From: Kamptonema formosum PCC 6407
Lineage (GTDB): Bacteria; Cyanobacteriota; Cyanobacteriia; Cyanobacteriales; Microcoleaceae
Direction of reading: 5' to 3'
Length of the DNA stretch: 64,000 nt
Assembly (NCBI RefSeq): GCF_000332155.1
Contig: NZ_KB235898.1
Span: 727,399-791,398, forward strand
The first letter of the stretch is position 1; every line of letters begins with the position of its first letter. Below the pieces are notes generated by a model. That model was given only the letters and a program-made list of their open reading frames with translations, made no database searches and had not been told where the DNA came from. Position numbers and translations under genes: made by a program. Shown here piece by piece: positions 55,538-64,000 of the stretch.

Positions 55538-58500
55538 TTACCCCATATCGAGTGCTTGTGCCAGCATTCGCGCAATGTCATCCACGCTTTCATTATCATC
55601 TATTTTGGATTCTATTGATATGCTGTCTGCTGTCTGTGCTGCTGGTTGCGCCATTTGCTCTGCCTTTTGCATAGAAGCATCATCATCAAACATTTTTGCT
55701 ACTAGGTAGTCATGTAATGAATTAAGTGTTGGACAATTAAAGAGCAGAGTGGCTGGCAGAGGGCGTTCCAAACTACATATCAACTGATTCCGAAATTCAA
55801 CCGCCATCAAAGAGTCCAGTCCCATATTCATTAATCCCTGAGAAGGATCGATTTTTTGATTAGAAGCAAAACCGAGAACTTTGAGTGCTGTTTTTTCAAG
55901 ATGTTCCATCAAAAGGGCATCGCGCTCTGTCTCCGGGAGTGTTTGAAGCTGTTGCCGCAGACTAACTTTATTTGAGGTGCTACCTGCTATTTGCCGCAAC
56001 TTGGTTTCTTCTTCGCTACGCAAGTGGTGTGCAAAGTATTCATAAAATGGCATATTCATGCCGCCAACATAAGATAGATATTCTGCCCAATTCGTCGGTT
56101 GTACAGCAACTTGGGGGATTGTATGCTTATTAAGTTTTTGAATAAGTTCGACGAGAATATGCTCTCCTTGCTTTGGAGGAATTGCCGCGATTCCCTGTTT
56201 TTCAAATGATAAATTAGCTGCCATCCCCACTTCTGCCCAAGCCCCCCAGTTGATACTCAAGCTATTGGAGCCCCTGGCGTGACGATAATACATTAATGAA
56301 TCCAAAAACGCATTGGCTGCGGCGTAATTAGCTTGTCCTGGCTCTTCTATGAGCGACGCAACAGACGAGAACGCGACAAAGAAATCTAAGTCGAGGGTTT
56401 GGCTCTGTTGGTGCAGATGCCAAGCTCCGCCTACCTTTGCCGCCATCACCTTTTGAAAACGCTCTCGATTTTGTTGGATCAGGATGCCATCATCCAGAAC
56501 ACCCGCCGCGTGGACAATCCCTTGGATAGAGGTCTTGCTCTGACTTTCTATTAAAAGTCGTTCGCAATCTGCCGCATCAGAGATATCTGCAACAATCAAA
56601 TCAACCCTAACATCCTCTTGGCGTAGTCGGTCGATAATCGACTGGGCTTCGTTTGAGAGCGTAGCACGGCGACTGTTGAGAATTAAGTGTTTTGCCCCAG
56701 CATCCGCAAGTGCAAGTGCCACTTGCAATCCCAGTCCGCCTAATCCACCTGCGATCAGATAGCCTCCATCGGGCTTGATTTCTGTTTGAATCAGCGCGTG
56801 ATTTTCTACTTGATAACGAATCAACCTTGCAACATATCGTATTCCTTGGCGGTAAGCAATTTGAGATTCACCTTCTGTGGCTTGCAGCTCGTTCAATAAG
56901 AGTGGTACTCCATTTGAGAGCGTATCAAAATCCAAACAACGACAATCAAATTCAGGATGTTCGGCACGGATGGTTCGACTCAATGCCCATAAGGGTGCTT
57001 GTTCGATCTGTAAATTCGCTAAGTCATCACCAACCGCTTGACTATTTTGTGTAATTAACCATAGTTTGGGTGCCCACTCTATCTCGCTGAGGGCTTGTAC
57101 CAAATGAAGAAGACCACCACATAAGTTTAGGACGATATCTGGCACTATCAAATTATTAAAAACATTTGTTAGATCGTGACGATTCCACAGATAGAGTACA
57201 TATTGACAAGGCGATCCACTGTCTGTCAGAGTTTCCAAAAAACATTTATAGTCATTAAGAAAAGCGGGATTAAGTGTGACAACTGTTGTTAATTTTGTCA
57301 CACCATCGAGGGCGACATCACCAAGATGTCCAGCGCGTGTAATGTGTTGCTCGGTAACAGTATACTCACGCCCAGGCACTACAAAAATACACCGCTTTCC
57401 TTGGCTCTGCAAATGTGCTGCCAAGTCCGCCCCTATTCCTTCGGGTTGTGCAAAAAGAAGCCACGTTTCTGCACCTGTTTTATTAACATCCAGCCCCTCC
57501 GAGATTAGTAGAGGTTGCGATCGCCAATCGACGGTATAGAGCCAGTCATGCCAAAAGTCTACCCCTTGCAAGGCTTCGGGCATAGCAACACGAGCTTCTA
57601 ACCCTACAAATTCCGCGATCGCTTGCCCACTCTCATCAAACAGAGAAACTTCCCATGTGTATCTATTTTTTTCTGTGGCATGAACCCACCACGTTTGTCC
57701 GCTTGCAGGCTGATAACAACGTAGTTCCTTCAGCGCAAAGGGCACTGTCGTTTCTGATTTCCCATTTTCATCGCCAGACGAAATAGCAAATGGCACTTGC
57801 GTACAGGCATCCAACAAACCGGGATGAATTACATATCCGTTGAACGATTCAATGCTTTCCGGTTTTTGCAGACGCGCCAAGGCTTCTCCATTGCCTATCC
57901 ATACTTTTTCTAACCAGCGAAAACGAGGGCCAAAAACCAGACCTTTGTCTGTGAATGTTTGATAGAAAAGGTTGCGATCGATTTCCTGCGGGCAACGTGC
58001 TTGTATTTCTTCTAGCTCCACTCTAGGAGGCACTGTATCTTCAAGCTTAAATTGCCCGTTGGCATGGGTGACGGGTGTCTCAAAATTAGCATCTGTACTG
58101 TTGCTCTCAGGTACATCCTCAGCAAAGCTAAACAATTCAAATTGTGTCTCGTTGCCACGCTTGTTTAGCGCAGCATTAGAGGGAGAACAGGCGACTTGCA
58201 CTGTGCGACTCGCTTCATCAGCGATCGCCAGAGGTAAAGGGAAGGTAACATCTTTTAGCAAATAGGTAGTTTGCTTTGCACTATTCCCTCCTCTTAAATG
58301 ACCATTTGTATATGACTCGGCAATACTCAGTAGCATTGATAGATAGCTTGCACTTGGCAACACAACTGCACCATAAATGCGATAGTCATCAAGAAAGGGC
58401 AATGTCTCTAGACTAAATTCTTTCTCAAAGATTGTTTCGTTGTGACGCGGCAGTTTCATGCACCTGTCGAGTAGAGGATGCAGGCTTTTAGCGGCGTGCT

Positions 58501-61219
58501 TCTGTTGGGCTGATTCTACCCAGTAACGCTGCCGCTGCCAGGGGTATGTCGGCAGGACAACTTTATGTCGCACATAGTCTTTATCAAAACCGATCCAGTC
58601 AATCTCAACACCATGTAGATAGAGTTGACTCAAGCTCTCCAACATCTGCTGCCAGTCGCTACGATGCTCGCGCAAACTGGGCATCATCATCATTGGCGCA
58701 GAGGATGAATTCTCAGAACTTTGTAACTCAACCATGCCAAGCAGTGTGGGTTTGGGGCCGATTTCGATCGCGAAATTGACATTCTGTTCGTGTAACACCT
58801 TAACCCCATCCGCAAAACGGACAGCCTCTTGCAAATGTCTCACCCAGTAATCGGGAGTGGCGATTTCTTCATATATTCGTCGGCCTGTGACATTCGAGAT
58901 TAGGTTGAGCTGCGGTGGTTGATAGGTGATTGTGTTGGCAACTCGGCGGAATTGACCTAACATTGGCTCCATCAATGGCGAGTGAAAGGCGTGAGAAACA
59001 GTTAGTTGGCGTGTCTTGATGCCTTCGGCAACTAACTGTTGGGTAATCTGTTGTAATGTCTCCCTTTTACCAGAGATAACCACACTCTCTGGGCCATTGA
59101 TGGCCGCAATAGAAACCTCTCGGCCCAAAGGTGCGATCGCTTGCTCTATGCGCGATTTATTGGCCATCACCGATACCATCGCCCCATCGCGAGGCAATTC
59201 TTGCATCAGACGGCCTCTTTCCGCAATCAGTTTGAGACCATCCTCTAAAGAAAAGACACCCGCCACACAAGCGGCCACATATTCTCCCACACTATGCCCC
59301 ATCACCACATCAGGCTCAATGCCCCACGAGCGCCACAACTGCACCAGTGCATATTCGAGAGCGAAAAGAGCGGGTTGAGTATAAGCCGTTTCATCAATTT
59401 GGGATGTTGCGTCCAGTCCCATCTCTTGGCTGGGATAGAGTATTGAGAGGATCGACTTGCCCAAATGCGATCGCAAAATCCGATCGCAGCGATCGATCGT
59501 TTGCCTGAAGGTAGGTTGGCTCTCATAAAGTTCTTGCCCCATTCCTACATACTGCGAGCCTTGACCTGTAAAGAGAAAAGCTATTTTTGAGAGAGAGGTC
59601 GCCTCAAAGAGCCCCTCTCCCGATCGCGCAAACGTTTCCAATTGCTGGCGCAACTGCGTTTTAGACTCTGCTACTGCGGCAAAGCGATGTTTAAAATGTT
59701 TGCGCCCTGTGTTGGCTGTAAAGCAAATATCCGCCAGACTCTCCTGCAAGTTTTTAGTTAGATAAGTCACATAACGCCGAGCAAGTTCTTGTAGTGCTTG
59801 AGGTGTCTCTGCTGATAAGGTAAGAACACGCTGCTTTGAATGAATCTCTACAGTAGACGGCTCTATTTTTGGGGCTTCCTCTAACACGACATGAGCATTG
59901 GTGCCACTAAAACCGAAAGAACTGATCCCGGCGAAGCGATCGCCCGCAGGCCAAGCTGTGCGTTCTGTTGGGATGGCGATCGGCAATCGCTCCCAGTTAA
60001 TGCGAGGACTGGGCTGGTGAAAGTGTAAATTAGGCGGGATTTCGCCATACTGCATGGCAAGGACGACCTTAATCAGTCCAGCAATCCCTGCTGCGGCTTC
60101 TAGATGGCCAATATTTGTTTTGACTGAACCAATAATTAAAGGCTGCGATCGCTGATTAAAGATCGTTCCCAACGCGCCGACTTCGATCGGATCTCCTAAT
60201 GAAGTTCCTGTGCCATGAGTTTCTATATAGTTAACTTGTTTTGGTGTGATGCCGCTATTGGCGATCGCTTGGCGAATTACGGCAGCTTGTTGGGGGCCAT
60301 TCGGAACGGTCAAGCCACTCGTGCGACCGTCTTGGTTGATGGCTGACCCGCGAATCAACGCCAAGATGTTGTCCCCATCGGCTTGTGCGTCCGACAAGCG
60401 CTTGAGCACGATCGCGCCACATCCTTCGGCTCGGACATACCCATTTGCCGACGCATCAAAGACTTTGCAACGACCATCGGGAGACAACATACGGGCTTTT
60501 GCTAGTGAGATACTTTCCTCTGGCGCTATCAGCCGATAGACTCCCCCAACCAACGCTAAGTCACATTCTCGCTGGCGCAGACTTATCAGTGACTGATGTA
60601 CAGCCACCAACGACGAAGAACAAGCCGTATCTATTGAGAGACAGGGGCCTGTCAGACCTAGAAAGTAGGATAAGCGACCACTGGCTGTACTATGAGCATT
60701 ACCCGAAGCCAAATAAGTATCAATTGCTCCTTGCTTCAAGAGTATTTCACGATAATCAAGGTTACTAATACCAACGAATACGCCCGTTGCCGAAGGTGGA
60801 ATCACCGCTGCGTTTTCCAGTGCTTCCCAAGTCACCTCTAATAGCAAACGTTGCTGTGGGTCAAGAGAAACCGCTTCTCGCGGTGATATGCCAAAGAATT
60901 GAGCATCAAACTCCTCAAGTTGCTCGACAAACCCACCAAAGCGAATTGACATCTTGTCTGCGCTTTCCAGATTTCCGTCTACATAGGCATCAACATCCCA
61001 GCGGTCTTTTGGTACCTCACCAATAGCATCAACCCCATCACGCAACAACTGCCAGAACTCTTCTGGACTATTCGCACCCGGAAATCGACAGCCCATACCA
61101 ACGATCGCGATCGGTTCGTGTTGGCTCTCCTTCAACCTGTTAACTTCAGCTTCCAGAGCCTCTATCTTGTGATAGGATTGCTTGACTAATCGTTCGTATA
61201 TTTCTAGTTTTTTATCCAT
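55538..61219 (-). CDS. cyrD: Polyketide synthase KS-AT-DH-KR-ACP
   Basis: 1893 residues. KS ([31 protein letters not shown]), malonyl AT ([10 protein letters not shown] ~643, HAFHSPLM), DH (~930-1200), KR ([13 protein letters not shown] ~1485, catalytic Tyr in [10 protein letters not shown]) and ACP ([11 protein letters not shown] ~1801) follow a docking helix. In the DH the usual His of HxxxGxxxxP is Tyr ([11 protein letters not shown]), while the second catalytic Asp in LLDACTQV is kept. The size and order (cyrD then cyrF, cyrG, cyrI on one strand) match the known cluster, though cyrJ is inserted in reverse. The terminal residues after the ACP are acidic. Confidence 0.85.
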   Translation of the reverse strand: MDKKLEIYERLVKQSYHKIEALEAEVNRLKESQHEPIAIVGMGCRFPGANSPEEFWQLLRDGVDAIGEVPKDRWDVDAYVDGNLESADKMSIRFGGFVEQLEEFDAQFFGISPREAVSLDPQQRLLLEVTWEALENAAVIPPSATGVFVGISNLDYREILLKQGAIDTYLASGNAHSTASGRLSYFLGLTGPCLSIDTACSSSLVAVHQSLISLRQRECDLALVGGVYRLIAPEESISLAKARMLSPDGRCKVFDASANGYVRAEGCGAIVLKRLSDAQADGDNILALIRGSAINQDGRTSGLTVPNGPQQAAVIRQAIANSGITPKQVNYIETHGTGTSLGDPIEVGALGTIFNQRSQPLIIGSVKTNIGHLEAAAGIAGLIKVVLAMQYGEIPPNLHFHQPSPRINWERLPIAIPTERTAWPAGDRFAGISSFGFSGTNAHVVLEEAPKIEPSTVEIHSKQRVLTLSAETPQALQELARRYVTYLTKNLQESLADICFTANTGRKHFKHRFAAVAESKTQLRQQLETFARSGEGLFEATSLSKIAFLFTGQGSQYVGMGQELYESQPTFRQTIDRCDRILRSHLGKSILSILYPSQEMGLDATSQIDETAYTQPALFALEYALVQLWRSWGIEPDVVMGHSVGEYVAACVAGVFSLEDGLKLIAERGRLMQELPRDGAMVSVMANKSRIEQAIAPLGREVSIAAINGPESVVISGKRETLQQITQQLVAEGIKTRQLTVSHAFHSPLMEPMLGQFRRVANTITYQPPQLNLISNVTGRRIYEEIATPDYWVRHLQEAVRFADGVKVLHEQNVNFAIEIGPKPTLLGMVELQSSENSSSAPMMMMPSLREHRSDWQQMLESLSQLYLHGVEIDWIGFDKDYVRHKVVLPTYPWQRQRYWVESAQQKHAAKSLHPLLDRCMKLPRHNETIFEKEFSLETLPFLDDYRIYGAVVLPSASYLSMLLSIAESYTNGHLRGGNSAKQTTYLLKDVTFPLPLAIADEASRTVQVACSPSNAALNKRGNETQFELFSFAEDVPESNSTDANFETPVTHANGQFKLEDTVPPRVELEEIQARCPQEIDRNLFYQTFTDKGLVFGPRFRWLEKVWIGNGEALARLQKPESIESFNGYVIHPGLLDACTQVPFAISSGDENGKSETTVPFALKELRCYQPASGQTWWVHATEKNRYTWEVSLFDESGQAIAEFVGLEARVAMPEALQGVDFWHDWLYTVDWRSQPLLISEGLDVNKTGAETWLLFAQPEGIGADLAAHLQSQGKRCIFVVPGREYTVTEQHITRAGHLGDVALDGVTKLTTVVTLNPAFLNDYKCFLETLTDSGSPCQYVLYLWNRHDLTNVFNNLIVPDIVLNLCGGLLHLVQALSEIEWAPKLWLITQNSQAVGDDLANLQIEQAPLWALSRTIRAEHPEFDCRCLDFDTLSNGVPLLLNELQATEGESQIAYRQGIRYVARLIRYQVENHALIQTEIKPDGGYLIAGGLGGLGLQVALALADAGAKHLILNSRRATLSNEAQSIIDRLRQEDVRVDLIVADISDAADCERLLIESQSKTSIQGIVHAAGVLDDGILIQQNRERFQKVMAAKVGGAWHLHQQSQTLDLDFFVAFSSVASLIEEPGQANYAAANAFLDSLMYYRHARGSNSLSINWGAWAEVGMAANLSFEKQGIAAIPPKQGEHILVELIQKLNKHTIPQVAVQPTNWAEYLSYVGGMNMPFYEYFAHHLRSEEETKLRQIAGSTSNKVSLRQQLQTLPETERDALLMEHLEKTALKVLGFASNQKIDPSQGLMNMGLDSLMAVEFRNQLICSLERPLPATLLFNCPTLNSLHDYLVAKMFDDDASMQKAEQMAQPAAQTADSISIESKIDDNESVDDIARMLAQALDMG

Positions 61220-61549
61220 GTGCTTAACTAACAGCCGGGAAGTCCCTCGGTATATTTAGAGGGGATGAATCTGAGCGCTGCGCGAAGTACCCCGAATAAA
61301 TTACCGCAGGGATGAAAGGCTCGTCGGATGGAGGTACGGAAGCCGACAATTAGACTCGACTACCGTGGATCAATCTTCTGGAGCATCCTGATTTTCAATA
61401 TACCTCTAAGTGCAGAAACAGTGACACCTCCACAGGAAGCGATGAAATACGAACTAAGCTGTTTCGCATTTAAACTGTGATTTTTGTGCGGTAAAACTCA
61501 TTCACTCTTTCAGGGAATTCACTTCTAAGTCGCCGAAAGGAAGTTTCCA
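61220..61549. other. Region between cyrD and the TnpB remnant
   Basis: About 330 bases with GC-rich segments (GAGCGCTGCGCG, GGATGGAGGTACGG) of the kind found at IS200/IS605 ends or guide-RNA regions. No ORF is present. It probably contains the left end of the element and the cyrD promoter. Confidence 0.35.
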
Positions 61550-62565
61550 ATGCAACTCACCTACAAATACCGCCTCAAGCCCACAAAAGCTCAGTTGGCA
61601 ACGATTGCGACCCACCTAGAACTCTGCCGTAGGCAATACAACTACCGCCTCGGCGAAAGGTTTAGATGGTGGGAATCCACGAGAACACCTATCAATGCCT
61701 GGCCAAAATAGGTCAAGTGCCGATGGTATTCCATCGCCCAATACCAACAGGATTCAAGGTCAAGACGGGGACGGTTATTAGAGAGGCAGACGGGTGGTAT
61801 ATTGCCCTGACGTTAGAAGATAAAACGGTTCCCGTGACGGTTGCAGAGATTCAACCGACTACTGAAAACACTCTTGGTATTGACTTAGGAATCACTAATT
61901 ATGTTTACCTCTCCAACGGTGAAAGAATTGAGAATCCTAGATTCTTGAGGAAATCTGCTGAGAAATTAGCAAAACTTCAGGCAAAGTTGGCTAGTAGAGT
62001 CAAAGGCTCTAAGTCTTGGCATATTCTCAAGAGCAAGATTTCTCGGCTGCATCAATTTGTAGCTAGAGCGAGGCTTGATTTTCAATTCAAGACAGCACAT
62101 GAACTATTTGGCAAGTGTGATGTTTTGGTGGTTGAAGATTTGAGTATCAAGAATTTAACAAGACGCGCTAAAATCAAGACAGACATTGAAGATGGCAACT
62201 TGGTTTATTTGCCGAATGGTCAAGCAGCCAAGAGTGGTCTAAACAAATCAATGCTTGATGCTGCTCACGGTCAATTTGCCAATGTCCTCAAGTATGTTGC
62301 CTGGAAATTGGGTAAGAATGTTTTGTTCGTCGATCCGAGGGGAACTTCTCAGCATTGCTGGAATTGCCTCAATAAAGTACCGAAAGAATTGTCGGAGCGG
62401 TGGCATTCTTGTCAATGCGGCGAGTCTTTAGACCGAGATGAAAACTCGGCTAAGCTGATCAAAAAGATTGGTCTAATTCATCAAAGTGGCGGGGGAACTT
62501 CGTCACTCAAAAAAGCCCTTGCACAAAGGGAAATAGAAGCCTGCGGTCTAACGGTACTCCGTTGA
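61550..62565 (+). pseudogene. TnpB (IS200/IS605 family) with internal deletion
   Basis: ATG 61550 opens a TnpB N-terminus (MQLTYKYRLKPTKAQLATIA to ERFRWWEST) that then runs to a stop. The main body continues in another frame from KIGQVPMVFHRPIPTGFKV. The RuvC-type residues are present in GIDLGITNY, VVEDLSIKN and SLDRDENSA, and the zinc ribbon CWNC..CQC is kept. About 80-100 residues are missing between the two parts, plus a frameshift near 61690. It ends 13 bases before the stop of the PKS at 62579, so the element lies right at that gene's 3' end. No TnpA is present. Confidence 0.82.
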
Positions 62566-62578
62566 CCGTCAGGTTCGT

Positions 62579-64000
62579 TCACAGTTCCATCTCTAGTTTC
62601 GCGGCAAGCAACTGCGTTATCTCATCTATTGACGACATCTCATCTTCTTCATCAGATTCAGGCTTTTGTAGCTGCTTAGGTGTTTCTAGCAATTCGTCGG
62701 CAAGATAATTCACGAGAGCCTGTTGCGTTGGATAGTCTAAAGCCAAAGTGGAAGAAAGAGAGCAACCCAAACTGGCTTGTAACCTGTTTCTTAACTCGAC
62801 AGAGGCCAGGGAATCCATTCCCAGGGTAAAGAAGCCCACCTCTTGCTTTGCCAGTAGAGTATTCGCGTCTATTCCCAAAACTAGGGCCACCTGCTCCCGA
62901 ACATGAGCCTGCAAGAGAGTCATACCCTCTTTGGGCGGAGCTTTCTCTAATTGATCTCGAATATTATGCCCGTAAGCTTGGGAGCGAGAGCCCCTCTCCT
63001 GCAAGGTTAGTTTACCGGAGGTGTCAATATTCTTCATCACATCGCTGAAGAACGGCTGCGGAGTCAATTGCCTTGCTAAGAATTGTGGCCAGTCGATCGG
63101 CATGACACCCACTTGATGCACCGTACTCTCGTCTTTGAGCAACTGGTCGAGAATTTGCAAACCCTGTGCCAGGGTAATGGTTCCCTCTCCCTGTTTGCTG
63201 GACAACTTATCTAGTCCAAGTCGAGCCGCAATTCCCACTTCGCTCCACGTACCCCAATTAATTGATAGGCTCGGTAGCCCTAAGTGGCGACGATAAGAGG
63301 CGATCGCATCAAGAAAAGCGTTTGCCGCAGCGTGATTGGCTTGCCCAGCGTTACCGAGCAAAGAGGTGGCGGAAGAGAACAAGACAAAGAAATCTAAAGG
63401 CTGATTTTTGGTCAGTGTATGTAGGTTCCACGCACCTGCTACCTTGGGAGCCATCACTTCTTCAAAGGCTTGCCAACTTTGCTGCTGTAGAATCCCATCA
63501 TTTAATGTACCTGCCGCGTGAATAACGCCCCGTAATGGTGGGTACGTTGCTGCTGCAAGCGATCGGGTTAGTTGTGCTGCATCGGCAATATCGGCTTGTA
63601 CGACTGTCACGGAAGCTCCCAGTTGCTCTAGTTCGCTTAATTGAGCTTGCTGCTCCTCCCTCGCACCACGTCGTCCGACCAGCACAAGGTGCCTGGCCCC
63701 ATGCGTAACTAGAAAACGAGCCACCAGTAACCCCAGTCCGCCTAGACCACCAGCAATCAGATAGCTGCCATCGTCGCGGAATGTGAGAGGCTCTTGTTTA
63801 TCTTCCCCTCTAGTGGGGCGGGCTAAGGGCGAAAGTCTTGCCACATAACGCCTTTGTTCGCGAAATGCTATTTGCTGTTCGCGAGGTCGCGTTTGCAGAT
63901 CGGGCGCATAAAGAATGGGGAGCGGGGGAGCGGGGGAGCGGGGGAGCAGGGGAGCGGGGGAGCGGGGGAGCGGGGGAGCGGGGGAGCGGGGGAGATGGAA
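62579..64000 (-). CDS. Polyketide synthase, 3' part: KR - ACP (continues beyond window)
   Basis: The minus-strand frame is open to the window edge; the GTG at 63844 is only an internal codon, since LPILYAPDLQTRPREQQIAF and on to RRYVARLSPL upstream are typical PKS linker. The KR has [13 protein letters not shown] and FSSATSLLG, with the Tyr position of the NYAAANAF motif read as His (QANHAAANAF). The ACP Ser is in LGMDSLASVEL. Its place upstream of cyrD suggests another cyr PKS (CyrC or CyrE), but the diagnostic N-terminal domains are not visible, so no symbol is given. An octamer repeat lies in its coding sequence. Confidence 0.78.
   Translation of the reverse strand, partial: FHLPRSPAPPLPRSPAPLLPRSPAPPLPILYAPDLQTRPREQQIAFREQRRYVARLSPLARPTRGEDKQEPLTFRDDGSYLIAGGLGGLGLLVARFLVTHGARHLVLVGRRGAREEQQAQLSELEQLGASVTVVQADIADAAQLTRSLAAATYPPLRGVIHAAGTLNDGILQQQSWQAFEEVMAPKVAGAWNLHTLTKNQPLDFFVLFSSATSLLGNAGQANHAAANAFLDAIASYRRHLGLPSLSINWGTWSEVGIAARLGLDKLSSKQGEGTITLAQGLQILDQLLKDESTVHQVGVMPIDWPQFLARQLTPQPFFSDVMKNIDTSGKLTLQERGSRSQAYGHNIRDQLEKAPPKEGMTLLQAHVREQVALVLGIDANTLLAKQEVGFFTLGMDSLASVELRNRLQASLGCSLSSTLALDYPTQQALVNYLADELLETPKQLQKPESDEEDEMSSIDEITQLLAAKLEMEL
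63917..63996. repeat. Octanucleotide tandem repeat (GGGGAGCG) within a PKS gene
   Basis: Ten units in perfect 8-base register; the fourth is GGGGAGCA and the last GGGGAGAT. The repeat is open in the PKS frame and encodes a Pro/Leu/Ser/Ala-rich stretch. Its unit and its single variant are the same as at 17527-17574. Whether the upstream part of the gene is in frame cannot be seen from this window. Confidence 0.93.

Overview
The window is a cyanobacterial chromosome segment. Frequent GCGATCGC (HIP1) palindromes, a high-light-inducible protein gene, a DUF3611 protein, an HstK-type kinase and many hybrid NRPS/PKS genes suggest a filamentous oscillatorialean (Oscillatoria/Kamptonema/Microcoleus-like). 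No rRNA or tRNA gene was seen. All calls come from reading the sequence and from remembered family features; no database search was possible.

Layout. (1) 1-2006: biotin genes bioA (partial) and a biotin-protein ligase. (2) 2260-11388: a guanidine-use island. Two guanidine-I (ykkC) riboswitches precede an SsuABC/TauABC-type ABC transporter and a pair of DUF1989 carboxyguanidine-deiminase subunits; a 1207-residue urea/guanidine carboxylase follows. Allophanate hydrolase is absent from the window. (3) 11466-14891: a methyltransferase, an orphan HigA-like antitoxin, two small membrane or secreted proteins and a TPR/pentapeptide-repeat protein. (4) 15016-30638, minus strand: an NRPS/PKS pathway, read as A-nMT-T, C-A-T, O-methyltransferase, (half C)-A-T, KS-AT-ACP-TE. 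It is heavily rearranged. A PilZ-like domain sits inside an adenylation domain and has been duplicated by a 711-bp tandem repeat. The PKS is split by an octanucleotide repeat tract whose copy number sets the reading frame. One condensation domain has lost its catalytic half. (5) 31185-35174, plus strand: hphA-hphB-hphCD-like genes (homophenylalanine/homotyrosine formation), divergent from the NRPS genes and probably supplying a precursor. (6) 35344-47388: a large hybrid kinase, DUF3611 and Hli proteins, a P450 pseudogene, an IS630 remnant, a secreted unknown and a TPR-Arr (rifamycin ADP-ribosyltransferase-like) fusion. (7) 47645-64000: part of a cylindrospermopsin (cyr) cluster: cyrI, cyrG, cyrF, cyrJ, cyrD and the 3' end of another PKS, separated from cyrD by a decayed TnpB (IS200/IS605-type) element.

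How they work together. The guanidine genes form a ligand-induced import and breakdown module, and the nearby ligase could biotinylate its carboxylase. The hph genes and the NRPS/PKS genes look like precursor supply plus assembly line. The cyr genes encode late polyketide extension (CyrD, CyrF), uracil-ring formation (CyrG), hydroxylation (CyrI) and sulfation (CyrJ); the early genes (cyrA, cyrB, cyrC, cyrE) are expected beyond the right edge. The same octanucleotide repeat lies in PKS genes of both clusters, suggesting one repeat family acts on secondary-metabolite genes here.
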